Notes: a model not told the origin generated them from the sequence alone. Shown: positions 25,007 through 35,755, numbered from the stretch's first letter. The stretch: 64,000 nucleotides of DNA from Bog-756 sp963727075 (GCA_963727075.1 CAVSET010000006.1:1488001-1552000), one strand, 5' to 3'. Program-made: numbers and translations.

Positions 25007-26969
25007 ATGAGCACGGTCGCGCGCACCGACAGCTGTTGGTCCGATCGCTCCCTCCGACCTGGAGGAGAGACAACTCGACGAATCGGGTTCGGATGGCGTC
25101 CGCCCTCTTCCCTGGGCCCGCCGATTGTGGCCCGCCGCAGTTTGCTTCGGTATCTACGGTGCTCTGGGTGCACTGGTCCGTGGTCATCTCGATGCCCTGG
25201 GTCCGGGAACGATGACGGGACCTCGCAATGCCGATGAGATCGCCCAAGTGTGGTGGCTGGCCTGGGCCCATTTCGCCCTCGTCCATGGCCACAGTCTCTT
25301 CTTCACCGACTGGCAGAACTATCCCGTCGGCCTGAACTTCGGCATGAACGGTTCGATGCTCTTCCTGGGATTTGTCGCTTCCCCGATTACGGCAACCTTT
25401 GGCCCAGTCGTCACCTGGAACGTCCTCCTCGGCGTGGCTCCGGTCCTTTCGGCGTTCTCCATGTGCCTGGTGTTGCGTCGTTGGACTCGCTGGTGGCCTG
25501 CAGCCTTTGCCGGGGGGCTGCTCTATGGCTTCTCTGCTTACGTGATCTTCAACGCAGGGGGATACCTCTTTCTCGCGTTTGTTCCGCTTCCCCCGGTCAT
25601 ACTCCTTCTGCTCTATGAGATCCTCGTCCGCAAGCAATGGAATCCAATCCGCACTGGCGTCATCCTGGGTTTGGTCTGCGGCGTGCAGGACCTCATCTTC
25701 CCTGAGATCCTGGCCAGCACCGTCCTGATGGGCGCTCTCGGCGCTGGCCTCTATGTCGTTGTCAATCGGAGGACGTTTTCGCTCAAGGACTCGTATCTGA
25801 GAGCCGCCGGCGTCTCTACCCTTGTCACTGGTTTTCTCGCGCTCGTGTTTCCGCTGGGGTTCACGTTCTTCGGGCCCCAACATGCCAAGGGACCGCCGAA
25901 CTCACCAAATGCACTCGCGGCGCTCCACGGCGACCTGCTCGGTCCCTTTGTGCCCGGGTATCTCCAGCGGTTCACGACCCCACAGTTGAATTCGCAGTGG
26001 TCCCAACACCTCACCACCTCTCCCATGATGTACATGGGAGTTCCCCTCTTCATCACCGTCGTGCTCCTCGCCATTCTGATGCGCAGACGAGGCATCGTCG
26101 TCTTCTGTGGCGCCATGGCGGCAGTGTCGTTCGTCCTCTCGCTGGGCTCCCCCTTGTACGTCAATGGTCACGACACTCAGGTGCCCCTGCCATTTGTCGT
26201 ACTGGCGAACCTTCCCATCACGGAGGGATTTCTATCGACTCGCTTCTCCCTCTTCACGATGTTGTTTGGGGCCGCAATTGTCGCCATCGGCATCGACGTG
26301 GCACACCAACGACTCTTGGAATCTCAACTCCTGGCGTCAGCGTCAAGACGCTGGAGGGAGATGGCCGTAGCCCTCGTAGCGCTGTCAATCGTCATCGTGG
26401 CGCTACCGTTGCTGCCCGCCCATACCCAACCGACGACTCCGACAGGCGAATCGGCTTTCTTCGCGTCCAAGGCAGCAGATGGCATTCCCACCGGAAGTGT
26501 CGTGCTCGCCTACCCCTATCCAACGGCGCCATTCCTGCCGTCGGGTCCGCACTTTTCGTTCGTCTATACCTATGGCCCGATCAACAATGTGCTTGTGGAT
26601 CAGGCCGTCTCGGGAATGCGATTCAAGCTCGTCGGCGGATACGGATGGCGGCAAACCAAGGGAAGGTACGGTACGCCGAAACCCTCACGGCTCTCGCCTC
26701 CATCCGTCGAGACGCTGTTCACCGCTTCGTTCGCCGGAGTGGCCAGCCCGCCCGAGTCCCGGCTGTTGAAGACGGCAGATCTCCCAACAGACCTCCGGAA
26801 ATTCCTCCTCAGATATCACGTGTCCACGGTGGTGGTTCTCCCGCTCGGTCATTATCCATACGATGTCGAGGGAGTTGTCACCTCCGTCCTCGGGGCACCA
26901 GTCCACGTGTCGAAGGCCGCAGTCTGGTTTCAGGTTCAGCATCGGCTGAGGAGCCGGTCCCTGCGTTGA
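25007..26969 (+). CDS. Large polytopic membrane protein, GT-C glycosyltransferase/YfhO-like; frameshift near the start
   Basis: About 10-12 membrane helices are followed by a C-terminal extracytoplasmic domain. The first loop contains NADEIAQVWWLAWAHFALVHGHSLFFTDWQNYPVGLNFG, the position where GT-C lipid-linked-sugar transferases keep an acidic catalytic residue (D or E near AD/E). ATG 25007 has GGGAGG five bases upstream, but its frame closes. The adjacent frame is open from 25011 and carries the helices (LWPAAVCFGIYGALGAL). A one-base error at about 25019 would join them; otherwise the start is TTG 25125. The protein is about 650 residues. It might transfer a sugar from a polyprenyl carrier (inference from fold). 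A similar but not identical protein lies at 46194. Confidence 0.6.
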
Positions 26970-27028
26970 CGTGGCATCGGTGGTGGGCTCCACGAGGACG
27001 GATTGCCGGCCGGGTCTACTCGAAGGGG

Positions 27029-27041
27029 CCCCGAAACGGGG
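27029..27041. terminator. Short hairpin between convergent membrane-protein gene and ligA
   Basis: CCCCG, AAA, CGGGG forms a five-pair stem 60 bp beyond the membrane-protein stop and 25 bp beyond the ligA stop. It is weak and has no T run; it is the only stem in this 96-bp convergent gap. Confidence 0.3.
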
Positions 27042-27065
27042 ACTCGACCGCACTCTGATCCGTCT

Positions 27066-29221
27066 TCAGCTGGAGCCTGCATCTGACCCGTCCTCAGCCG
27101 GCAGCGCTCCGGTCTCCAGGAGATGCGCGAAGTAATCACCGCCGAGGATGGGCACGCCGAGTTGCTCCGCTCGGGAGACCTTGGCGGCCCCGGGTGACGT
27201 CCCCATGACCAATGCATAGGTCTTCTTCGACACCGATCCCGGTGACTTGCCGCCGTGAGCCAGCACTGCCGCTTCCGCTTCCTCCCGGGTGTAGCCCTCG
27301 AGGGTCCCGGTGACCACCACCGACTTCCCCGCCAGGGACTGGGGCACGTTCGCGCCGGCCTCGATTTCCTCGAGACCCGGTTCCACGAGGTTCACTCGTG
27401 CCGCCCTCAGTCGTTCGACGACGGACCGGTTCACCGGCGAGGCGAACCACCGGCTCACGCTGGCGGCGATGATCGGGCCGACTCCGTCGACGATGGCCAG
27501 GCTCTGCTCGTCCGCCGCCATCACCGCGTCGATGTCACCCATGGCCCGGGCCAAGGCGACCGATCCGACCTGGCCCAGATGGCGAATGCCCAGCCCGATG
27601 AGCACCCGGTGCAGCGGTCGACGGCGCGACGTGTCGATGGCGCCGAGCAAGTTGGCGATGGAAAGGGCCCCGAACCCCTCGAGACCCTCGAGCGTCTCTG
27701 CGGTGAAGGAGTACAGGTCTGCGACGTCGTTCAGCAGCCCGAGCCCCACGAACAGCTGCACCCGCTGCTCCCCGAGACCCTCGATGTCCATGGCCGAGCG
27801 CGAGGCGAAGTGGGCGATGCGCTGCACCCGCTGGCGCGGGGCAGTCCAGATTGGTGCAGAAGGTGTCACTCTCGTCGGGCAGACGGACCAAGGGCCCGCC
27901 ACAGCTCGGACAGGTGGTCGGGAACATCCATCGGCGGCGGCGTCGCCCCTTGCCGTCGCGCACCGGCCCCACGACTTCGGGGATGACATCTCCGGCTTTG
28001 CGCACCACCACCATGTCCCCGGGGCGAACGTCCTTTATGCGGACCTGATCCTCATTGTGCAGCGTGGCCAGTGAGACGGTGGACCCTCCGACGAATACCG
28101 GTCGAGAGCATGGCGAACGGCGTGGCCTTGCCGGTGCGGCCGATGGACACTGCGATCGCATCCAGCTTGGTCGTCCGTTCCTCGGGCGGGAACTTGTAGG
28201 CGATGGCCCAGCGCGGCGCCCGAGAGGTCGCTCCCAATTGACGCTGGAGCCCGAGGTCGTCGACCTTGACGACCACCCCGTCGATCTCGTAGTCGAGCTC
28301 GTGGCGACGTTCCTCCCAGCCCCGGCAGAAGGCCAGCACCTCCTCCATGCCGTGGACCAGGGTCCGTTCCGGATTCACCGGGAACCCGGCGCGCTCCAGC
28401 CAGGCCAGGGTCTCGGCGTGGGTGGAGGCGATCTGGATCGGCGAAGAAGCGCCGTCGTCCGGTGGGGCGGCATCCCCGCTCATCTCGAGCTCGCCCACCT
28501 GGTAGGCCCAGAACGAGAGGGCCCGCGAGGCGGTGATGCCGGGGTCCTTCTGTCGCAGTGATCCGGCCGCCGAGTTCCGGGGGTTGACGAACAGCCGCTG
28601 ACCCGCTTCCTGCTGCCGTCGATTGAGGTCCTCGAAGGCCGACGCCGGCATGTACACCTCGCCACGGACCTCGACCACCTCCGGCGGCGACCCGACCTCG
28701 TGGCTCAGACGGTCGGGAATGTCGGCGATGGTGGCCACGTTGGCGGTCACGTCCTCGCCGGTACGGCCGTCTCCCCGCGTGGCCGCCTGTACGAAGCGCC
28801 CTTTCTCGTACCGCAACGAGATGGCCAATCCGTCGATCTTGAGCTCACACACGTAGGCGGTGTCAGGGGGGACCTGGCGGGCCAGGCGGGTGGCCCACGC
28901 CTGGAGCTCCTCGGGCGTGAAGGCGTTGTCGAGGCTCATCATCGGGACCCGGTGGAGCACCGGATCGAAGAGCCCCAAGGGCGCGGCGCCGACCTCGGCG
29001 GTCGGGGAGCCCGGCACGGCTAGGTCGGGATGGTCGGCCTCGATGGCGCGCAACTCGCCGACCAGTTCGTCGTAGTCGGCGTCGGGTATCTCGGGATCGT
29101 CCAACCGGTGATAGCGGTCGTTGTGGTAGCCGATGAGGGCGCGCAGCTCTTCAGCACGCGCCACCGGATCGGGCCGGGCGGGATCGGGGCTCATGGCAGC
29201 CACGGGTCGACTGTTCCCCAT
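27066..29221 (-). CDS. ligA: NAD-dependent DNA ligase, two frameshifts (near 28105 and 27840)
   Basis: LigA seals nicks between Okazaki fragments using NAD. The N-terminal Ia domain (YHNDRYHRLDDPEIPDADYDEL) binds NMN. The adenylation lysine is in CELKIDGLAIS (K128 from 29221), and SIGRTGKATPFA ends the first fragment. At about 28105 the frame changes, and VFVGGSTVSLATLHNEDQVRIKDVRPGD (OB fold) and the zinc finger CPSCGG...FCTNLDCPAP follow. At about 27840 it changes again into RVQRIAHFASRSAMDIEGLGE, the HhH domain, and a BRCT domain (LAGKSVVVTGTLEGYTREEA). Start ATG 29221 or ATG 29194. Corrected length is about 715 residues. An essential gene with two shifts argues for read errors. Confidence 0.93.
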
Positions 29222-29231
29222 CCTCCCCGAG

Positions 29232-30356
29232 TCACGCCGCGATTCCCGATCCGACGACGCGGTCGCTGTGGTCGAAGTCGTAGAGAGCGACCGTCTGGCC
29301 CGGTGCGACGCGACGCTGCGGGGCAGAGAAGCTGACGGTCAGCAGATCGTCCTCGACGGGCGCGTCGCTCAACATGGCGGCCCCGTGGGCCTGGCTCGGC
29401 ACGGAGCGGCCGTGGGCGCTGCACTGGGCCAGGACCCTCAGGCCCGACGGCCAACCGTCGTCCACCCGGCCACCGACTTCCCCGGCGGGTGGGCCGTCCA
29501 CCCAGGTCACGGTGTGGAGGACGACCCGGTCGGTGTGGGCCGCCCGCGTCGGACCGAGCGTGACCCGCCGACCCACGACGTCGACCGCCGTCACGAACCT
29601 CCGTCGCCCCTCCGGATCGTGCCCCATGCCTCGTCGCTGCCCGATCGTCACCAGCTCCACCGCATCGACCGGTCCGAGGTCCCGTCCGGTCTCGTGGTCC
29701 ACCAGCCGGCCCGGATGGAGCGGCAGCCGGGCCCCGAGGAAGCCGGCTCGGCCCTCGTCAGAGCGGATGAAGCACACGTCCTGGCTGTCCGGCTTGGCCG
29801 CCGTCCGGAGCCCGAGCCGCCGCGCCTCTTCTCGCACCTCCGCCTTGGTAAGTTCCCCAACCGGTAGCAACGTGCGAGCCAGCTCCGTCTGCCCGAGCAT
29901 GGCCAGCACGTAGGACTGGTCCTTGTGGGGATCTGCCCCGCGGCACAAGCGGTAACGCCCGCCCGGTGAAGCTAACCGCCGGGCGTGGTGACCGGTGGCG
30001 ACGGCATCGAACCCGAGCGCCCGCGCCCGATCGAGGAGCCGATCGAACTTGATATGGCGGTTGCACTCGATGCAGGGGTTGGGCGTGCGCCCTTCGGCGT
30101 GTCCCCTGACATACGGCTCGACCACCCGCTCCTCGAATTGGGCGGCGAAGTTGAACACATGGTGGACCAAGCCGAGCTGGTCGGCGACCCGCCGGGCATC
30201 CTCGACGTCGGCCACCGAGCAGCACCCCGAGTCCGAGGGGCCTCCCCACAGCTTGAGCGTGGCGCCGACGACGTTGTCCCGTCCGTACTGCTCGGCGACG
30301 ATGGCCGCCGCCACGGACGAGTCGACCCCTCCGGACATGGCGACGAGGACACGCAC
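29232..30356 (-). CDS. mnmA: tRNA-specific 2-thiouridylase
   Basis: MnmA adds sulfur to C2 of the wobble uridine of Lys, Glu and Gln tRNAs, using persulfide sulfur from a cysteine desulfurase. The PP-loop is SGGVDSS (8-14). The nucleophile cysteine is C95 in NPCIECN, and the partner cysteine is C195 in SQDVCFI; both are present. The 374-residue length is normal. The start is GTG 30356, only four bases after the cysteine desulfurase stop, so the sulfur donor and user are made from one mRNA, as in mycobacteria. ligA follows after ten bases. The gene has no frameshift. Confidence 0.94.
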   Translation of the reverse strand: MRVLVAMSGGVDSSVAAAIVAEQYGRDNVVGATLKLWGGPSDSGCCSVADVEDARRVADQLGLVHHVFNFAAQFEERVVEPYVRGHAEGRTPNPCIECNRHIKFDRLLDRARALGFDAVATGHHARRLASPGGRYRLCRGADPHKDQSYVLAMLGQTELARTLLPVGELTKAEVREEARRLGLRTAAKPDSQDVCFIRSDEGRAGFLGARLPLHPGRLVDHETGRDLGPVDAVELVTIGQRRGMGHDPEGRRRFVTAVDVVGRRVTLGPTRAAHTDRVVLHTVTWVDGPPAGEVGGRVDDGWPSGLRVLAQCSAHGRSVPSQAHGAAMLSDAPVEDDLLTVSFSAPQRRVAPGQTVALYDFDHSDRVVGSGIAA

Positions 30357-30360
30357 CGGT

Positions 30361-31536
30361 TCAGTCTCGCAGCTGTGCCACGGCGGCCGGCACGGCGGCC
30401 AGGGCGCGATCGATATCGGTGTCGTCGGTGGTGGGGCCGAGAGAGAACCGGATCCCGCTGGCCGCCTCGTCGTGCCCGAGGCCCATCGATGTCAGGACAT
30501 GGCTGACCTCTGCCGCGCCGCTCGAGCAGGCGGCCCCGGCCGACGCGGCGATCCCCACCTGGTCGAGCCGGAATACCAGCGCCTCGCCCTCCACCCCGGC
30601 AATGCGCAGATGGAGGTGGCCGGGGACCCGCTGATGACGGTCACCGGTCTCCACCGCTCCGGCCACCGAGGACAGCAGGCCATCGGCCAGACGATCGCGC
30701 CTCGCCGTGACCTGGGGCCCGGCGAGCGCCCGCTCGGCCGCGGTGGCGGCCAGGGCGGCGGCGGTGGCCACGATGCCCGCCACGTTGACGGTGCCGCTCC
30801 GCCGCCCACGCTCTTGACCCCCACCGCTGACGAGTGGCTGCAGGTGGACGCCGGGCCGGACGACCAGGATCCCGACCCCCTTCGGTCCGCCGAACTTGTG
30901 GGCACTGGCCGCCACCAGGTCGGCCCCGGCCGTGCGCCGCGCCACATCGAGCCAGGGCACCGCCTGGACCGCGTCGGTGTGGAGGACGGCCGAGGGCGAC
31001 CGTCGGCGGACCCGCTCGGCCACTGCGTCCAGCGGCTGCACGATACCGGTCTCGTTGTTGACGCACATCACCGACACCAGAGCGACGTCGGAGGTGCACG
31101 CCCGGTCCAGCGCGTCGAGATCGATGACGCCGTCCTTCCCCGATGGCACCACTCGTAGCTCGGCGCGGCCCCGCTCGGCCAGTGACCGGCAGCTGGCCAG
31201 CACGGCATGGTGCTCCATGGCCGAGCAGACCAGCACCGGCGGCCTGTGGAGCTCGGTGCCCAAGGTGTCGACGACCCCGACGATGGCGAGGTTGTCCGCC
31301 TCGGTCCCGCTACCGGTGAAGACGATGTCCCCGAAGTCGGCGCCCAGCAAGGCGGCAACCTGTTCTCTGGCCTCGTCGACGGCCAGCCGGGCGAGTCGGG
31401 CCTCGTGGTGGAGACCCGACGGATTGCCGTACTCCCCCGACAGGTACGGCGCCATGGCCTCGATCGCCTCGGGACGCATGGGGGTGGTGGCGGCATGGTC
31501 GAGGTACACCCGCTCGTGGCGATCGTGCTCCGTCAC
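30361..31536 (-). CDS. Cysteine desulfurase (IscS/NifS family)
   Basis: The protein has 391 residues. A PLP enzyme, it takes sulfur from cysteine to form a persulfide for tRNA thiolation and Fe-S clusters. The PLP lysine is K214 in SAHKFGGPKG. The persulfide cysteine is C337 in ASAGAACSSGAAEVSHVL, on the loop length of the IscS-like group. EHHAVL and HTDAVQA hold the cofactor. YLDHAATTPM near residue 11 fixes the N-terminus. Two GTG codons 15 bp apart (31536 and 31551) are possible starts because of a small tandem repeat. The gene is co-transcribed with mnmA, its probable sulfur acceptor. Confidence 0.93.
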   Translation of the reverse strand: MTEHDRHERVYLDHAATTPMRPEAIEAMAPYLSGEYGNPSGLHHEARLARLAVDEAREQVAALLGADFGDIVFTGSGTEADNLAIVGVVDTLGTELHRPPVLVCSAMEHHAVLASCRSLAERGRAELRVVPSGKDGVIDLDALDRACTSDVALVSVMCVNNETGIVQPLDAVAERVRRRSPSAVLHTDAVQAVPWLDVARRTAGADLVAASAHKFGGPKGVGILVVRPGVHLQPLVSGGGQERGRRSGTVNVAGIVATAAALAATAAERALAGPQVTARRDRLADGLLSSVAGAVETGDRHQRVPGHLHLRIAGVEGEALVFRLDQVGIAASAGAACSSGAAEVSHVLTSMGLGHDEAASGIRFSLGPTTDDTDIDRALAAVPAAVAQLRD

Positions 31537-31560
31537 GGCCGTCCCCGTCACGGCCGTCCC
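31531..31560. repeat. 15-bp perfect tandem duplication at the cysteine desulfurase start
   Basis: CGTCACGGCCGTCCC occurs twice in a row. On the minus strand each copy contains a GTG in frame with the desulfurase, so both could start translation, giving proteins that differ by five residues. It may be a natural slippage duplication or an assembly artefact. Confidence 0.9.
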
Positions 31561-31600
31561 CGTCCAAAGGTGCACGGGCGTCGGAGTGCCGTACGAACAC

Positions 31601-33022
31601 TCACGCGACCCACACCGACTTGGCGTTGCAGAACTCGTGCAGGCCGTGCGCCCCGAGCTCACGGCCGAACCCCGAGCTCTTGATACCCCCGAACGGCAGC
31701 TGGGGCATGGAGGAGACCATGCCGTTGACAAAGACCTGTCCGGCCTGCAGTTCGGTGATGAACCGTCGCTGTTCGTCGGCGTCGTCGGTCCAGAGGCTCG
31801 ACCCCAACCCGAAGTCGGTGCCATTGGCCAGGTTCAAAGCCTCGTCCGCGTCGGCCGCCACGAACAGCAGGGCGACCGGGCCGAACACCTCCTCGGTGGC
31901 TACCCGCATCTCCGGCTCGATGCCGGTGATCACCGTCGGCGCGTAGAAGAACCCCGGATGGTCCGGTCCCCCGGGACCGGTGACCCGCTCGCCACCACAC
32001 AGAACGGCCGCTCCCTTGGCCCGGGCGTCGTCGACCTGCGCGGCGATGGTGTCACGGGCTGCCGCCGTGACCAGGGGTCCCACCTCGGTGGCCGGATCGA
32101 GCGGGTCGCCCACCGAGAGGGCATTCATGCCGGCCACGAACCGGGAGGTGAACTCGTCGGCCACTCGCCGGTGGACGATGAAGCGCTTGGCCGCGATGCA
32201 CGACTGGCCGGCGTTCTGCACTCGGGCCTGGATCCCTACGGCCACGGCCCGGTCGATGTCGGCCGACGGGAGGACGATGTACGGATCGCTGCCTCCGAGC
32301 TCGAGCACCGTCTTCTTTCCGACGGCACCTGCCTGGGCCGCGACGGCACGCCCAGCCGCCACGCTGCCGGTGAGGGTCACCGCCGCCACCCTGGGGTCGG
32401 CGATGATGGCCGGTACCTGGTCGGTCCCGACCAGCAGCGTCTGGAACACGCCATCGGGGGCGCCGGCCCGCCGGAACAGGTCCTCCAGCAACAGGGCGGT
32501 GCGCGGCACACTCGGGGCATGCTTCAACAGCCCCACGTTGCCGGCCATGGCGGCCGGTGCGATGAATCGGACCACCTGCCACAAGGGGAAATTCCAGGGC
32601 ATGATGGCGAGCACGGCGCCGAGCGGCTGGTAGCGGACCTGACCGAGCGCCGCATCGACGGTCACGTTTTCGTCGGCCAACAGGCCTTCGGCATGCTCGG
32701 CGAACCACCGGAAGCCGCTGGCGCACTTGGACACCTCGGCCTTGGCCTGTGCGAACGGCTTTCCCATCTCGGTGGTGACCACATGGGCGATGTCAGGGAG
32801 CTCACCCTCCAGCAGCTCGGCCACAGTGACCAGCAACCTCGATCGCTCGACGAACGGGCTCGCCGCCCACCCCGGTGCGGCGGTCGCCGCCTTGGCCAGG
32901 CGGGCCTCGACTCCAGCGGCATCATAGGGCTCGAACGACTCGAGGAGGTGTCCGTTGACCGGGTTGATGGTGGCGATCGGAGGGCCGGAGTCGACGGGGC
33001 TCACCTGCCCAGTATCCCTCAC
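31601..33022 (-). CDS. NAD(P)-dependent aldehyde dehydrogenase, succinate-semialdehyde type
   Basis: The protein has 473 residues. The catalytic cysteine is C275 in NAGQSCIAAKRF and the general base E241 in VLELGGSDPY. MPWNFPLWQV and PFGGIKSSGFGRELGAHG are class hallmarks. The pattern is closest to the GabD1-like group that oxidises succinate semialdehyde or similar short aldehydes. Alternative GTG starts are 33022 and 33004. It sits between the acyl-CoA ligase and the cysteine desulfurase, all on the minus strand. If it handles succinate semialdehyde, it could finish the route suggested by the gamma-glutamyl amine genes at 36-41 kb (inference). Confidence 0.85.
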   Translation of the reverse strand: MRDTGQVSPVDSGPPIATINPVNGHLLESFEPYDAAGVEARLAKAATAAPGWAASPFVERSRLLVTVAELLEGELPDIAHVVTTEMGKPFAQAKAEVSKCASGFRWFAEHAEGLLADENVTVDAALGQVRYQPLGAVLAIMPWNFPLWQVVRFIAPAAMAGNVGLLKHAPSVPRTALLLEDLFRRAGAPDGVFQTLLVGTDQVPAIIADPRVAAVTLTGSVAAGRAVAAQAGAVGKKTVLELGGSDPYIVLPSADIDRAVAVGIQARVQNAGQSCIAAKRFIVHRRVADEFTSRFVAGMNALSVGDPLDPATEVGPLVTAAARDTIAAQVDDARAKGAAVLCGGERVTGPGGPDHPGFFYAPTVITGIEPEMRVATEEVFGPVALLFVAADADEALNLANGTDFGLGSSLWTDDADEQRRFITELQAGQVFVNGMVSSMPQLPFGGIKSSGFGRELGAHGLHEFCNAKSVWVA

Positions 33023-33112
33023 GCCGCCGGCGCCACCGCCAGGGCAACGCCCCCTGCGGACACTACAGACGGTGCTGTCGGGCGGACCGAGCGGGGTCCA
33101 CCATGCCCGGTC

Positions 33113-34481
33113 TCAGCCCGGATCGATCAGGACAGGGATCCTGTTCCGCTGGAGCTTTCCGGTCGCCGTGCGGGGGAGCCCGTCCAGCACCACGTACTGC
33201 TTTGGCCGCTTGTACCCGGCCAGGCGGGCGGCGGCCAAGGCGGCGACTCCGTCGAGCAGATGGTCGGCTGACAGTGGATTGGGTGATGCAGTCGGGACGA
33301 CGGCCGCACAGACTCGTTGGCCCCACTCCTCGTCGTCGAGACCGAAGACCGCCACGTCGGCCACGCCCTCGGCCTGGCTGAGGACCTGCTTCTACCTCGA
33401 CGGGGTAGACGTTCACACCCCCGGTGATGATCAGGTCGTCGCGGCGGCCGTCCAGGAAGAGGAAGCCGTCGTCGTCGAGCCTCCCGATGTCCCCGACCGT
33501 GAAGGAGCCGTCCCGCCACGCCGATTCGGTCTTCGCCTCGTCCCGCCAGTAGCTGAATCGGGTGAACTCGGGGCCTCGGCACCAGACCGTGCCGTCGGGA
33601 TCGACCGTCACGGTCCGCCCGGGACGGGCCCGGCCGACCGTCCCCGGGTGGGAGGTCCAGTCGTCCGCGGAACAGACGGTGAACTGGCCCTCGGTCGAAC
33701 CATAGAACTCCCAGAGGACCCCGGGGCGAACCTGCTCGAGGGCCTGGAGCTTGAGCGGGACCGGACAAGGCGCGCCGGCGTGTACCAACAGTCGTAGCGA
33801 GTCGAGGGACCGGTCGTCCCGTTGCCGGGTCTCCAGCAGTCGTCGCAGGACGGCCGGGGCCATGAACGTGGTGTTCGGCACGGGCCCGTGCTCGCCGCGG
33901 AGTACATCCCAGGCCAGGGCGGCGTCGAACCGATCGAGCACCACACACGTCCCGCCGCGGAGGAGGGTCCCAGCAGCGAACCGGATGGACACCGAGTGGT
34001 ACATGGGCGAGCAGACCAGATGCACGTCCCCGGGGCCGAACGACCACAGGTCGGCCTCGTCAGCTAAGGCCGCCTCGGCCATGGCGGGGTCCCACAGGCC
34101 GGACCAGACCCCTTTCGAACGGCCGGTGGTCCCCGAGGTGTAGTGCATCGGCCGGGCCAGGGGTTGGGGTGCCACCTCCACCTCGGCTCCTCTGTCCAGA
34201 TTGGCGAGCTGTGCCGGATCGCCGATCACCATGCTCGGTTGGGCATCGGCAATGAGCAGGTCACGCTCGGCCTCGAGGAGTGTGGCGTTCAAGAGGACGG
34301 GTACCACTCCGACCCGGAGCGCCCCGAGCACTGCGCACAGCAGCGCGGCCGACGAGGGAAGGCAGAACGCCACCCGGTCGCCCGGACCGAGGCCGGCGGC
34401 AAGCAGCGCCCCGGCCATCCGTCGCTGCGATGCCTCCGCCTCATTGGCCCGCAGCACCTCGACCGGCGCCGGTTCGTTCAT
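33113..34481 (-). CDS. AMP-binding acyl-CoA ligase, frameshift at about 33391
   Basis: The adenylate-forming fold shows MHYTSGTTGRSKGVWSG (P-loop), YGSTEGQF and FTVGDIGRLDDDGFLFLDGRRDDLIITGGVNVYPVEVE. One extra base at about 33391 (GAAGCAG for GAGCAG) shifts the frame. The C-terminal domain then continues VLSQAEGVADVAVFGLDDEEWGQRV and ends in the catalytic-lysine motif PRTATGKLQRNRI. The protein is about 455 residues, shorter than usual at the N-terminus. The ATG at 34481 overlaps the MFS stop (ATGA), so the two are coupled. It would activate a carboxylic acid as CoA thioester; the substrate is unknown. Confidence 0.84.
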
Positions 34482-35755
34482 GGGACCTCTGCGGCGGGTA
34501 CGACACCGACCGGCCCGATGACCTCGGGCGGGTCGCCGAGGGCGGTGAACACCGACGACCGGAGCAAGGCCAGCAGGGCGAGACCGCCCCACAGGACGAC
34601 CGCGCCGGCCACGGTCACCGCCCGCACACCGATGTGGTCGGCGATGGCCCCCTGCAGCACGGCCCCGATGGGGTACACGATCCCCAGTCCCATCATGTAG
34701 ATGCTGAGGATGCGCCCGCGGGCTTCAGCCGGAGCCCGGAGCTGTACCACCGTGTTGAGACCGGCCAGCACGGCGATGTAGCCCGCACCGACAGCCAACA
34801 GGGCCAGCGCCGACAGCCAGAGCGCCGGGGCCAAGGCGTACAGCACCAGTAGCGCCGGCAGTCCGAACAACGCGCCCTGCAACATGGCGCGCCGCCCGAT
34901 GCGCTCGGCCAGTGACGGCAGGACCAACGCCCCGGCGACGGCCCCGATCCCCTGGGCCGTCACGAGGATGGCCGTGCCGACCGGCGCGGAGACGCCCCCA
35001 CGGTGGAGCATGCCGGACATCGCCGGGACGAGGGCGATGAACGGGGAGGCGAGGAGGGCGACAAAGGCGATCAGACCGATGGCCGATCGGCATCCCGGCT
35101 CGGCCCGGGCCGCCCTCACCCCTGCCGCCATCCGCGAGACGATCCCCGCGCCCGGCTGGCGCGCCACGGGCTTCGGCAGCCGCACCATGGTCAGCGCCAC
35201 CACCACCCCGGCGAAGGAGGCGGCGTTGACCCCGAACACCAGCCCGTAGTCGTGGGTCAGCAGGACCAGGCCGGCCAGGGCCGGCCCGATGACTCGCCCC
35301 AGATTGAACTGGGCCGATGAGAGGGACACCGCGCCCAGGAGGTCCTCGGGCGGGACCAGATCGGGCACCATGGCCTGGTAGGCGGGGAACCCCACGGCTC
35401 CGGCCGCTCCACCCAGCAACGCCAGGACGACCAGCGCGGCAGGCGGGTCGTGGCCGGTGGCCGCCAGGACGGCCAGCACCGAGGCGAAGACCATCTCGCC
35501 GAGGGTGGTGACGATCAGCCACCGCCGCCGGTCGAGCCGGTCGGCCAGCGCGCCCCCGATCGGGGCCAGCAGGCCGATGGGGATGAATGCGGCCGCCGCC
35601 ACCAGGCCGGTCCAGCCCGGCTGGCCGGTGCGGGCGTACACCAGCACCCCGAGAGCAACGGTCTGCATCCACGAGCCCACGTTGGACACGAGGGCGGCGG
35701 ACCAGATGAGGGCGAAGTTCCGCGATCGGAGCGGGCGCAGCGAGGCCAGGGCCAC
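34478..35755 (-). CDS. MFS transporter, EntS/MFS_3-like
   Basis: The protein has 425 residues and about 12 helices. It begins RPLRSRNFALIWSAALVSNVGSWMQTVALGVLVYARTG, characteristic of the MFS_3 group that includes enterobactin exporter EntS and macrolide pumps. The inter-helix motif is GGALADRLDRRRWLIVT. The start is GTG 35755. It is coupled to the acyl-CoA ligase by a four-base overlap, which suggests export of a small acid or secondary product, though no biosynthetic genes are nearby. Confidence 0.85.
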   Translation of the reverse strand: MALASLRPLRSRNFALIWSAALVSNVGSWMQTVALGVLVYARTGQPGWTGLVAAAAFIPIGLLAPIGGALADRLDRRRWLIVTTLGEMVFASVLAVLAATGHDPPAALVVLALLGGAAGAVGFPAYQAMVPDLVPPEDLLGAVSLSSAQFNLGRVIGPALAGLVLLTHDYGLVFGVNAASFAGVVVALTMVRLPKPVARQPGAGIVSRMAAGVRAARAEPGCRSAIGLIAFVALLASPFIALVPAMSGMLHRGGVSAPVGTAILVTAQGIGAVAGALVLPSLAERIGRRAMLQGALFGLPALLVLYALAPALWLSALALLAVGAGYIAVLAGLNTVVQLRAPAEARGRILSIYMMGLGIVYPIGAVLQGAIADHIGVRAVTVAGAVVLWGGLALLALLRSSVFTALGDPPEVIGPVGVVPAAEVP

